A DNA stretch of 64,000 nt from Coleophoma eucalyptorum (lineage: Eukaryota; Ascomycota; Leotiomycetes; Helotiales; Dermateaceae). Below, in pieces: positions 1-10,777 of the stretch; the stretch's first letter is position 1; each line of letters opens with the position of its first letter. The notes beneath the pieces were generated by a model, which was not told the origin of the DNA, did no database searches, and saw only the letters and a program-made list of their open reading frames with translations. The position numbers and the translations under genes were made by a program. The DNA is taken from the NCBI GenBank assembly GCA_026120035.1, contig JALRME010000003.1, positions 1,550,001-1,614,000 of the forward strand, given 5' to 3'.

Positions 1-2287
1 AATGTCTATCAAATTGTTTAGCGTCATGTTCTTCTTCGCACTCGTTGTTATGGCCCCAATCAACAAGCGCTTCAGATTCTTGCCCCCTTGGGGCGATAGT
101 GGTGACCAAGAACCGACGACTCTCTGGGATAACGACTCGCAATTTACAAATAGATCATGGACCAATGAAGGAGATAACGATGGCTGGAAAAAGCCTAAAT
201 TACCAGAGATCAGCTACCTTTGGGCTTATTTCGTATTCACCTACGTATTTACGGCCTTGAGTTTATATTTCATGACGAGTTATACGCGCCGTATTATTCA
301 AATTAGACAGGATTATCTTGGCAGCCAAACAACAATCACAGATCGAACAATCAAACTGTCTGGTATCCCCACAGAACTGCAATCCGAAGAAAAGATCAAG
401 GAACTTCTGGAGAAGCTCGAAATTGGGAAAGTTGAGAATGTGACAATCTGTCGTAATTGGAAGAAGCTTGATGACATGATGGACAAGCGGGCGACTATAC
501 TGCGTCGACTGGAAGAGGCCTGGACGGTTCATCTTGGCAATCAAGCATCTGTAGCAAGTGCTCAATCTAGAGTTACACATCCTTCGTCAGACGATTATGA
601 AGAGGATGATTCAGATGCTCATGAATCTGGAAATCTTCTTGGACAGAGTCATGTTACCCCCTACGAACGGCCACGGCCTACTACCAGAGTCTGGTACGGC
701 TTCTTGAACTTGAAGAGCAGGAAGGTTGATGCCATCGACTACTACGAAGAGAAACTGCGGAAGCTAGATGATAGAATCATTGAAGCTAGAAAACAGAACT
801 ACAAGCCAACACGTCTAGCATTTGTCACCATGGATTCCATTCCTGCATGTCAAATGGCGGTTCAGGCACTTCTTGACCCCTCTCCTATGCAATTATTGGC
901 CAAGCTGGCACCGGCGCCATCAGACATCGTTTGGCCGAACACCTATCAGCCTCGTTCAAGCCGGATGATTCGCTCTTGGACTGTCTCAATATTCATCTTC
1001 GTATTAACCCTTGTCTGGCTTGCTCCAGTTGCTGGTCTAGCCGGTCTTCTCAATTTGTGTTCGATACAACAAGTATGGCCCGAGTTTGCTAAGTTGTTAG
1101 AGAGACACGATATTACGAAAGCGCTTGTTCAGACTGGGTTACCGACGTTGGTCGTGTCTTTGTTGAATGTTGCAGTTCCTTTTCTTTACGACTACCTGGC
1201 TAATATGCAGGGTTCTATTTCTCAGGGCGATGTCGAACTGTCCGTCATCTCGAAGAACTTTTTCTTCACGTTTTTCAACGTGTTCCTTGTTTTCACGGCC
1301 TTCGGTGCCGCTGGAAAGTTCTGGCCTGCATTGCAGGAATCATTGAGAGATACAACCAAGCTCGCCTATCGGCTAGCGGGATCCATCGATGCTCTTGCAA
1401 TATTCTATACCAATTTTATTCTGCTTCAAGGCATTGGCTTGATGCCATTCCGATTGCTAGAGTTTGGGAGCGTAGCACTCTACCCCATTATGCTGATTGG
1501 GGCAAAGACCCCACGCGATTATGCCGAGCTGGTCCAACCTCCCATATTCAAATATGGCTTCTACCTACCAACCGCAATCCTTGTGTATATTCTATGCTTT
1601 GTATACAGCATTCTGCCAGCAGGCTGCCTGGTACTATTCTTCGGCCTCATTTATTTTGTGCTCGGATACTTCATTTACAAATACCAGCTGCTTTACGCAA
1701 TGGACCACCCTCAGCACGCGACAGGTGGGGCATGGCCAATGATATGTTACCGGATTCTTGTTGGCTTGGGCGTTTTCCAAGTTTTGATGGCTGGATACGT
1801 TGCACTTCATAAATCTTTCGTTGCGGCTACTCTCATTGTGCCGCTGATTCCGTTGACAATATGGTACAGCTACTTCTATGCGCGGACATTTGAGCCTCTC
1901 ATGAAGTTTATCGCACTGCGCAGCATCCGACGAGAGAACAATGCTAATTTTAATATCGTCGGTGAGGATATTGGGGCCGAGCGACCCCCTGAGCACTTGC
2001 GCAGAGAGAGTACTGTTGACGAGTCGCGTGAGAAGGGACAGAAGTTTGTGAATCCAAGTCTGGTTATTCCGTAAATATCATCCACAAATTCTGCTACTAG
2101 AGCTCGACTGACTGATTATTTTAGGTTGGAAAAGATATGGATTAATGGCCAGAAAGGCTCCAATGGCAATAGCGCTGGTAGCGGCTCACAGTCGCCGGAT
2201 GCACTTGGTAGGCAATCGAGCACAGAAAGTTCTGTCAGTCTTGGTGACACCCATGTTTGGAGAGAGAATGGAGACAACAATGTCTAG
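1..2287 (+). CDS. CSC1/OSCA-like (DUF221, RSN1_7TM) membrane channel, 5'-truncated by the window edge
   Basis: This is the C-terminal three quarters of a calcium-permeable, stress-gated cation channel of the CSC1/OSCA/TMEM63 family, an integral membrane protein of the plasma membrane or endomembranes. The visible protein begins inside an N-terminal membrane helix (family members have an extra helix and about 100 residues before this point), so the ATG at base 2 is probably an internal Met. A cytosolic loop of about 230 residues with RRM-like and acidic segments follows, then the seven-helix core from roughly residue 325 to 640. The TAA at 2072-2074 is intronic: an intron at 2071-2124 (GTAAAT...TTTTAG) adds an exon at 2125-2287 with a serine/glycine-rich tail ending at TAG 2285-2287. 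A longer paralogue lies at 15649-19538. Family assignment is firm; ion selectivity is not deducible from the sequence. Confidence 0.87.
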
Positions 2288-2593
2288 TGTTGATATTTTA
2301 GCGGCATTGTAGGCGTTCAAATTGAATAAAGAAAGCTTGCTTCCCTAGCTATCCTGTTCCTACCCTTTTCAATTAGAAGATACCCGGAATGACTCTTTCC
2401 TCATTATGACCGCCCATCATTTGAGCGACTACTCTGAAGGAGGACTGTGCGGTTCTGTCATCAGCTCACTTTCTTCCTAGTATTATTATTTGAGAATACA
2501 CATATGCATACCTATTGTAATACAACTTTCTCTCCTGACAAAACATAGATTGATTATACCCGCTGTCAACATCGAGAGAAATATGCACGGAGC
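2288..2593. other. Intergenic region, channel 3' end to F-box gene 5' end
   Basis: About 300 bp that should hold the 3' UTR of the channel gene and the promoter of the F-box gene. An AATAAA-like signal (ttgaataaag) lies near 2321-2332, shortly after the stop codon. I see no other feature. Confidence 0.5.
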
Positions 2594-5500
2594 ATGACTG
2601 TACTATCCTGCTACTCCTCGACAAATAGAAACCTGGCCTCCAAAGAGGCCGCCGACACGACGTCTTCCCAAATACTGCTCTCGCGAGACGTAGCAGATTC
2701 TTGTGACTTCTCATCCTCCAGCTTATCGCCACCTCAACGATCTTCAACTGTCGCCTCGATCGTCGAGTCGAGTTCTCAAAACATTATGAATATGGGCGGA
2801 GTAACGAAAGCCGCAAGGTGCGACCTTAAAAGCGGCTATGAAATTGGCCTTGAGTGCGATGAGAAGGGTGAGCAGGAAAGCTATGCCTAGCCTCTTCAGG
2901 TTGGAATTCCAGTTTTTGACAGGTGAAACTAGGAAAAGGAATCAAAGGATTATGGCAAAATGAGTCAAAGCTGTCTCAACGAAGATGGCGCCCAGATCCG
3001 AATATATCGTCGGCTTTCGAAGAACAGCCTGCAATCTGCTCTCCGTCTCTTTGTGTGGAGCCAACCAGTAGCCGATCAGATGTAGAGTCTTCACTAATTG
3101 AGCCAAGGTCACCAAGGATAATTGATAAACAGAAGGGCACACATATTATGCGTGGGAGGACTATGGAACGTTGCCCGAGATTTGAAGATCCTTTAGCAAG
3201 AGCAACGTCAAGAACCAAAATTCAAGACGCCCCAATCGAAGTAGACATGCGACCTATTCAGAAGAGGATTAGTCGAAGTAGCACCTTGTTTGAAGACCCT
3301 ACTGATCCGCGAGCGATTCTGGAAGACACTTTTCTGGAGCCTCTACCAAATGAGTCTCTTCGCAGTTCAATGAGCAGCGTATCAGCGAGACTTCAAAGCT
3401 CAGTCTCATTTCCAGAAAGTTCAGCCTCCTGCGCAGTATTCAGCAAAACTCTGCGAGCCAACACAAGTCCAACAATGGACTCCAATCCCAATAAGAATCC
3501 TGTCACTGAACGGCCTGCAAACCCCTTACAAACGGTCTTCAATAATCGTCCAACGCTGCACCCTATGCCTACCATGTCATCTGACAGGCTTGCACAAGTC
3601 TTGCCAGACGTTGGTCACCTAGAGTATTTGGCTATCAAGTCCTCTTCTTCCCTCTGGTCTTCGCCTTATCTGAAGGTGCAGAAAACTGGATCCGAGCCTG
3701 CGGCTTCAACCGCTGCCTGTTTACCCACTGAAATACTGCACAAAATCTATGATGAGCTTAGTCCTGCTAACTTCAATGCTGCCAGGCATGCTTGCCGAAA
3801 TTGGTTCAATAGCAGTCTAAAACAGTCACTTCTAGAATCCATGCTCAGGCGTGGCGGCTGGTCATCCAGCATCTGTATCGGTATCTTGTCAGAAAAAACC
3901 ATAGATGCGAATCTAGGATTACCGGTGTGTGATGAATGGAGTTTAAGCAAACGCCTTTCTCGAGAATGCGCACTTGGTCCTGACTGGACCGGCAACGGCT
4001 TGAAAGAGAGTTACAACCACCAACCATCCACATCTTCAACGCAGGATCTTAGATGCTCCCTCGTTCAGACTGCCGAGATTGACTTCAGTGATATTGCCAT
4101 TCTTCATCCAGGCGCTGAATTTCCGGGAATAATTTTCACGGTCAGCAGCTGTGGCAGATTCTTGATGGTTGCCAACGGCTGTCTAATATATATTTATGAA
4201 CTCAACCGAAGTCATCGTTGCCTTGAGTCCGTCTCTGCTATAAGCGCGGGCTCACTTCGACCAGTTACCAGTATTATTGCCCCTCGCCGAGTTCTAGCTT
4301 GTAGCATGGACACTTCTTCAAACAGATATGCCGTTGCTGCCCTGCTTGATGGCCGCATGGGTCTTGTATGCGATATTTCAAGCCAAAACCTTTCAAACTC
4401 GGCCAACTGGTCTCAAAAGGTAGCTGTCGAAACTTCTTCAGTTGCACAAAATAGATTTGCAAGCGATGATAAGGATCGTAATTTTCAAAGAACAGCCATG
4501 CTCGATCGTGTTTTGTTGCAGGGTTCCGCAACTCGCACCTCGCGAAGTTGGTCATCGACCATGCAATCTTCTATTTACCCTGGGGTTGCCACAACAGGTA
4601 CTGATAGGAGGTCTTATAGTCCCGCCATCTTAGAAAAATTTGTAGATGGTAATTTGCAAGATTCATTACCACGAAAGCCACCAAACTGTTCTCATGCCGG
4701 CTCCATTTCTAAACTTAATTCCTCTATAAAGACCATGCACAACAAGAGTTCTCTCTCTGGAGATCTGTTGCCTTGGGAAAACCACCATGGCTATGAAATG
4801 CCTGTAGAGAACGGCCCTCGATCTATCTATCGAAATCTCTGCTCAGACGATGATCCGCCACGCTCTGTAGCAATTTGTCCTCAGAGACGCTGTGTCGCAT
4901 TTGGATGTTCTGCTGGCATTGATCTTCACTGGGTTGATGCACTGACTGGTCAAGATTTGAACCGATGGTTTCCATTGACAGCACCCAGCGATTACCTGTT
5001 CTTTCTTCCCCCTAGGAGAAGTGTTGACTCCGCTAAAAAGTTAAGACTCATTAGCAGTGCTGCTAGACCTAATGAGCGAGCTGCGATTGGATCTCGATCC
5101 TTTGGAGAAAGGGCACGCTCATCACCATTCTGGGAGAAATTGGGTTGGACACCTAAACACGAATCTGAGGACCATAGTCAAGGATTTCTAGCAAAACTTC
5201 GACGAGAAAATAGCTCCAGGACGAGAGGTAGCGGTTGGAGGGATTATTCCGATCACTACCGCGCAGTACCATTAAGCGATGGGTACCATATTCTTTTCAC
5301 AGATCCAACAACTGGGCTCCTCTCTCTTGGGAGCGATGCGCCGATTGGCGGACCGACTAAGCTCCTTCGCAAGATATGGTTTAGAGGACCTCTTGATGAC
5401 ATAAGTCCTATCTGTTATGCTAGCGGTTCCGATCTTCGCTACGGAGTGCGAATTGTTGCTGCCTTTGGAGTTGGCGAGGAACAAAGCATATGGCTTTTCT

Positions 5501-6366
5501 CTGTTCCTGGCGATATCTTCAGTGCAAGTTCTGGGTCACACTTCACAGGATCTGGTACGGCATGGCTTCGGCCTTATTTGGATCAAAGGAATGCAAATAT
5601 GGACTGGGTTCCATGGTGGCGAAATCAAGCTATTCAGAACGGGCTAGGAGTTGAGCCCGACTTAGCTCTTGGCACTCTGTCAAAAAATACATGGCCTACA
5701 CAGGTACGTGGTCAGTGGATTGGAAGATGCAAGGGATTGATTGACCTTGCTATTGATTCGGGCCCAGAAATGGCCATATGGGCTTTCAACAAAGAAGGTC
5801 AAGCGAAAGTTTGGCAGATCAAGACTGGAAAACACGAAGCAGCCACGAAGTCTATCGTCACAAGAGATGGGACGATAAGAGTATTAGATTTCCAGGGAGA
5901 CATTGAGATGTGCGATGCGCCCCCAACCACACCTTCGCCGGAACTTTTGTATGCGGCTGAGAGCTTCAAGCAAGATTCATCTGAGGTTTCATTGACACCC
6001 GAGGAACCCGTACACAAATCTTTCGATGGGACCGTATCCCTAGCTGCCTCCAACCTGCCTGCAAACAGGAGAGCTTGCAGTCACTCATCGGTTGGAACCT
6101 TTGGTGTCCACCGCCAACTGGAGACAGATTTGAACAGGAACGGGGACGTCTTAATGGACGATTTGCCGGCGATGCAAGACTTCGTTAATGGAGACGGTTC
6201 TGATGACTCACTTGAGGCAGTGGCACTTGTACATCATAGAGGAGAGATTCTCTATCACACGAGCCGTTGGATAAATCGTAGTTGCGAAAGTAGGGGCCAG
6301 GCGAATGTAGGAGACATCGTTGAGGAATTGACCGGGATTGCTAGAATTGATATCGAGGTCAGATGA
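2594..6366 (+). CDS. Large F-box protein, probable SCF substrate receptor
   Basis: The long 3' exon (2923-6366, 1147 codons) has an F-box-like segment at about its residues 266-300, with the core LPTEILHKIYDEL followed by a conserved Arg-x-x-Trp-type pattern (ARHACRNWF). F-box proteins usually bind Skp1 in SCF ubiquitin ligases. The C-terminal 750 residues contain spaced Trp/Gly-rich strands compatible with a degenerate beta-propeller, but no clean WD40 repeat is visible. The long N-terminal part is Ser/Pro-rich and probably disordered. The reading frame is open from 2923 but lacks an ATG there, so an upstream exon is needed. The ATG at 2594 joined by an intron 2801-2922 (GTAACG...ACAG) keeps phase; this first exon is tentative. 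The substrate is unknown. Confidence 0.68.
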
Positions 6367-7099
6367 GATCAGTCTGCTAGTAACGGTACAAGAAAGAATA
6401 GAAACGCTTGAGTCTCCACTGCTTGTGTTGCGATGACATCTAGAACGCCGGTGCCTCTCAATCTCTCAGCCTCACTTCTTAGTGCACGTCATTCAGTGTA
6501 ATCATAGTCTACAAGCTCAAGAACCTCAAGCAGCTTCCGCTTCCCTTCACCTTCCCTTCCCCTTTCCCACCCTCGTTTATTCTCGCTTGCGGCGGCTCCC
6601 GAGCTTGAGCTTGAGTCCACCATCCGATGTCATGCTTGCCAAAGAATTCCATCCCTCGTCATGCAGTCAGCAAGGCGGTGCATGTCGGCCGCGGAAACAA
6701 GATCGCTTTCAACACCACGAATCCATGTCATGCGGCAATACTTCTGCCTCTGCCATCCCCCCCAGCCCAACCAACCCAATCGCCTGACAAGCATTTGCCC
6801 AACCAACCACCCGCTAGATATATATGTCCTTCCTCTATCATGACGACCTTTGCCCTCATGCCAGCTGGCGACCCTGTTCTGCTAGGGAAGGAGTCGACAA
6901 TACGCTTTCCTTATATTTGACCTTCGCATAGTCCGCCGGTACTGAGTACTTGCTAGAGCCTTGAGATAGCTGAAAACAGGAATATACTTGGTTGGGAAAC
7001 GTACACAAGCAGTCTCTTGGCAGCATTTCGAGATTTTTCAGACACACGAGCCTGCCTGGGAGTTTGACAGCAACAGCAACAGCAAGCGCGACCGCAGCC
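6367..7099. promoter_or_regulatory. Pyrimidine-rich intergenic/promoter region
   Basis: A 730-bp gap before the small Arg/Ser-rich gene. It contains long C/T tracts at about 6537-6575 and a C-rich stretch at about 6756-6815 (repeated CCAACC motifs). Pyrimidine-rich leaders and promoters are common in filamentous ascomycetes. Several overlapping short frames occur here in two phases, but none shows protein-like composition, so I treat the region as promoter and 5' UTR. Confidence 0.45.
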
Positions 7100-7777
7100 A
7101 TGTGTCTCTGTAAGTCGCATAACCATTCTTCCCTCGTGAATCTGGCGAAGAGCAAGAGGCTGATTAGAATCGCAGTTCGTCCCCGTCTCGAAAACGACTT
7201 CGAGTTCGTCGACCGCAGACCCGCACGCAAAGTATACATCGCAGCAGTCACACCGTCGCCGCGGCGGTCTGTAACTCACACACACGTCTCCGACACAGTC
7301 ATCATCGCCCAACCACCCGCCGCGCAGTACGTACAAGCACCAGCCCGCACCTCAATCCCCAAGATCGTCAAGGCGCCTACCCCTCCTCCGCCCTTACCGA
7401 CGCCAGCACCGGCCAGAATCGAGCTGGTCGAGGTCGAGGAGGCGCACAGTCCGAGGGCCAGCAGAACTTCCGTCAGCCGGAGGAGCAGTCGTCGGAAGAG
7501 TCGCGGTGGTGAGGAGAGGGAGGTTTATATCGAACGCGAGCGAGAACGCATCCGAGGCCTGGGTCGACAGAGTCCTCCACATCATCCCGTGGAACAATAC
7601 CGCTATGTGGAGGGCGTGCAGAAGGAGACGCGCTTCTTGGAGGATAACCCCCGGCGCACACGCAGTCACAGTATCACGTATGAGACGAACCCGCGGCACT
7701 CGGGCAGGATCCACGAGAGAGAACGTGTGGTGATTGAAGATGATGGCCGGAGGAGAGAATTCTATCAGCGGAGGTGA
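7100..7777 (+). CDS. Small basic Arg/Ser-rich protein, unknown function
   Basis: I do not recognise this protein. The best model starts at ATG 7100 in a good context (gcagccATGTG), runs ten bases (ATG TGT CTC T), is interrupted by a 66-bp intron 7110-7175 (GTAAGT...CGCAG) and continues to TGA 7775-7777, giving about 203 residues. The sequence begins Met-Cys-Leu-Phe, then has a short conserved-looking motif (LENDFEFVDRR), a proline-rich stretch, and an Arg/Glu/Ser-rich C-terminal half with RS and RERER runs suggestive of a disordered or RNA-associated protein. There are no membrane helices. The intron is a multiple of three and has no stop, so an unspliced message would also be translatable (see findings). 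GC content is higher than in neighbouring genes. Confidence 0.6.
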   Translation: MCLCKSHNHSSLVNLAKSKRLIRIAVRPRLENDFEFVDRRPARKVYIAAVTPSPRRSVTHTHVSDTVIIAQPPAAQYVQAPARTSIPKIVKAPTPPPPLPTPAPARIELVEVEEAHSPRASRTSVSRRSSRRKSRGGEEREVYIERERERIRGLGRQSPPHHPVEQYRYVEGVQKETRFLEDNPRRTRSHSITYETNPRHSGRIHERERVVIEDDGRRREFYQRR

Positions 7778-8457
7778 TACTCTTTATTTAACTGAGGCGT
7801 TAAGCGGTACGGAAGCGTAGCGGTTCGGTGTTCTGGCGTTTGTTTTGTTTTGTTCCTACACGAATTACCTGCTGCATTAGGTTGCTGCATATTAGAAGGG
7901 TCATTAGATGTTTGTAAAACAATCTCTATCGGGGTTGGGCTTGGCAAGATGTGTTTAGGAAGTTTAATCAAAATTCTTTTGACGTTTAAGAAAACTTGGG
8001 ATAGGATTCATTATTGTGTTACGTGATTTTGACATTGTCTGCAGTTTTGGAAATTGAAAGTGTCCTGATGAGATCGGCTGGATCAAGTAAGTGCCAGTGG
8101 TGATCTTAGTGATTATCCTGGTACCTGAGATCATTGTAGTACTAAACTGTCGATCAGCTTGAGCCAGTGACTTGTAAGAATGTCCTGGTACCTGAAATCA
8201 TCGTAGTACTAAACTGTCGATCAGCTTGAGCCAGTGACTTGTAAGAATGTCCTGGTACCTGAAATCATCGTAGTACTAAACTGTTGATCGACTTGAGCCA
8301 GTGACTAGTAAGAATGTCTTGACACTTTGAGTATATTTCCTCTAAGCATCTTAATTCGGTTATACCAAAAGAATGAAGAAAACCACAATTATTTGGGGCA
8401 GAAATTTTCAATGCTTGAGAACAGCTCAGCTATTCGGATTCTTCTATTGGTATCTAA
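7778..8457. other. Convergent intergenic region carrying a tandem repeat
   Basis: This gap separates the 3' ends of the Arg/Ser-rich gene (+) and the RSA4 gene (-). It is mostly A/T-rich non-coding sequence and holds the 67-bp tandem repeat annotated at 8111-8317. I see no gene. Confidence 0.5.
8111..8317. repeat. 67-bp direct tandem repeat, about three copies
   Basis: The motif TCCTGGTACCTG recurs starting at 8116, 8183 and 8250, an exact 67-bp period. Copies share ATCATYGTAGTACTAAACTG and the segment GAGCCAGTGACT. Copies 1 and 3 carry a few substitutions and copy 2 is the closest to the consensus. It lies between two convergent gene ends and is non-coding. Confidence 0.9.
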
Positions 8458-10359
8458 CTAATGTCTCCAAACTCGAACAGCCTTGTCTTTGCCGCCACTG
8501 CCTACTTTTTGTCCATCCGGACTCCAATCTACAGCATAGACCTCGTCTTTATGGCCAGGAAGATCTGTATATCTCGTTAAAACCCGGTTGTGTCAAGAAA
8601 AAGGGGTATGGGAGAGGGAGGAACGGGAAAACTTACCAACAGAAAGCTTGTGTGTACGCATATCCCACACCTTGAGTGTCGTATCCTTGCTACCAGTCAC
8701 TAGTAGTCGGGAATCAGGGCTGAAGGCGCATTGGTATACTGGTGCAACATGGCCTCGAAGAGTGTTGATGAAGTTACCGTCTCTTGCGTTCCAGATCTTA
8801 GTATGGTTATCGAATCCAGAGGAGGCAATGAGTAAGCCATCTGGGGAAAATGTCACATGGTTGACTTGTTTTTGATGACCAAGCATTCTCTTGACCGGCT
8901 TCGTTCCTTTCGACGGGTCCCACAGATACATCGTGAAATCATCACTGGCGGAGACGAGTCTCTCAACGACCTCTCCTTGAATTGTTGCTGCTTGCAGAAA
9001 ACGCTCTTTCGCCTTCGCGACCTTCTCCTCGTCGGTAGCTGGGATCTTGCCAGTGTGATCATGGTAGGCGGTGCGAATGACGAAGTCGGTTGAAAGAGCC
9101 AGATGGTTGACCCAATGTGCGTGAGAGTTGAGGGAGTGTGCTAGAGTTCCATCCTTTGCGTTCCAAACCTTGACTGTTTTGTCATGAGATCCGGTGTAGA
9201 TGAGACCAGTACCTCCCCACTTAACACAAGAGACAGAACCCTTGTGACCACTCAAGACGATCTCGATTTTCTGTTGATTTGTTGACCAGATACGAACGGT
9301 GGCGTCCTTTGAAGCTGATGCTAACCTTGGCTCTCCAGGCTTCTGAGAATGATATGGTTCCCATGCAAGACTTGTTACCCATTTTGTATGCCCCTTCATT
9401 ATGTTTCCTAGTTGCTTGCCAGTCTTGGGATCCCATATCCGCACTGTGTTGTCCATACTACCCGTCGCAATTCTTGAATCATCCGGTGACCAGCTGACAG
9501 CTAATACCCAACTTGAATGTCCCTTAAGTGTATGCAAAGGAGTTCCAGTATCACAGTCCCAGATTCTTGCAGTATTATCACCACTACCACTCACCATCTT
9601 CGACGAGCTTCGAGGAGAGAATTGAGTCGCCAGAATTGCTTCTCCATGGCCTGGAATTGTTGATGCACATCTTGAGACTGCCTGAACTTTGAAAACTGCC
9701 TGCGGTGCTGCTGAGACATGCTGAATCTCTTCTAGATTTATAAGATTAGTGCTAACGAGCGTTTTATAGACGTTCGTAGGAAAGGCGGTTGTGACAGGTT
9801 CGGAAGCCTTGTTCTTAACCGGGAGGGTGAATCGGTATGGGATGTGCTCTGAAGGGTCCTGTGAATGTTAGTGGAATCCAACATTGAGTATTTTCGGAAG
9901 TGAGAAGTTTGTAGATGATGCCATGACAGAGCGCTGTTTGAACCAAGATAGAGAATTTACTCCCATCTAATTATTTAATTGATTCAACTCTTCTTGCGAA
10001 AGACATTTCAATCACTGAAAAGACCGCAATGCTTCAGCGCGGACAGATGTCGACGACTGAATCCGATATAGCAATTCAAGGCTGGACTTCCCAACCAGAA
10101 GTGTACCATATGATGAAGGAAAACTTGAACGTACATGCTCTTGTAATTCGTTGACCAGCAATTCCAGATTTTTTGGGCTGGCATTGGCAACTGGTACCAG
10201 AACTGGGCCTCCAATAGGAAGGCCAGTGGTCTCATCGAAAAATTGTATCTTAAGGGTGCCAGCATCACTGGGGATCTCTTCCAAGTCTTGCTGATTCTTC
10301 GCTCGTTCTGCGGCATCCGTACGCTGCCTCTTACTTGGTGGGGGTAAAACGGTCGCCAT
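8458..10359 (-). CDS. RSA4: Notchless/RSA4 WD40 ribosome-assembly factor
   Basis: Orthologue of yeast Rsa4 / animal NLE1, a nucleolar WD40 protein that joins pre-60S particles and is removed by the AAA ATPase Rea1/Midasin. Three exons: 10359-10135, 9858-8637 and 8564-8458, giving 517 residues, close to yeast Rsa4 (515). All junctions are GT-AG and keep phase. The N-terminal NLE (ubiquitin-like, Rea1 MIDAS-binding) domain spans roughly residues 35-110 and is split by the first, 276-bp intron after Glu-His. Eight WD40-type blades follow (for example GHSSWVLAVSWSPDD, DNTARIWD), and the last exon supplies the closing blade ending in RVWRH. The true start is ATG 10359; longer upstream frames lack an ATG. 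It is divergent from MSH4 across 418 bp. Confidence 0.95.
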
Positions 10360-10777
10360 GGTGAAAGACAAATGCGGAGTGTATTCGGACGCTCAGCGCA
10401 CAAAAAAAGTAGAGTCTAGTGCTTGTATACACCAGCTTCGAGACGGGATTTGTGCCTGGTATTACTTGTAGCGGGCAGAGTATGCCTTTATGAGCTGTCG
10501 AGACAAGGCGAGGCGCAAACTTCCGAAAATAATTATTCTTGAATCTTTTGATCTTCGCAGCCTTGTGGGTCCGTGCCACTAGCGTCATCCGCGAGGCTGA
10601 AGTTATCTGCTCATCTCTTCCCCAGTTCCAAAATCCCGTCCTCAACAACTCAAGACTGAGTTGTCGATAAATAAGATAATGCAAAATTAATATCTGACTC
10701 ACGCATCTGAGGAACAAATGCTCTGCTATCTCAACTAACTGAACCTCATTAACTCTCATGTTCTCATAGCTTTCATC
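10360..10777. promoter_or_regulatory. Divergent promoter region RSA4 / MSH4
   Basis: 418 bp between the start codons of RSA4 (-) and MSH4 (+). It must contain both promoters and 5' UTRs. A 142-codon open frame on the minus strand overlaps it (10331-10759) but is out of phase with RSA4 and shows no domain. I cannot point to a specific regulatory site. Confidence 0.5.

Noticed and set aside
6482..6920. Three overlapping plus-strand frames upstream of the Arg/Ser-rich gene.
   Set aside because: They overlap in different phases, are low-complexity C/T-rich in origin, and lack domains or a plausible splice link; best explained as promoter and leader.
9859..10134. The 276-bp first intron of RSA4 as host of a snoRNA, as often in ribosome-related genes.
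   Set aside because: I found no convincing C box (RTGATGA) with a paired D box (CTGA) near the ends, nor an H/ACA pattern, in the intron's sense strand.
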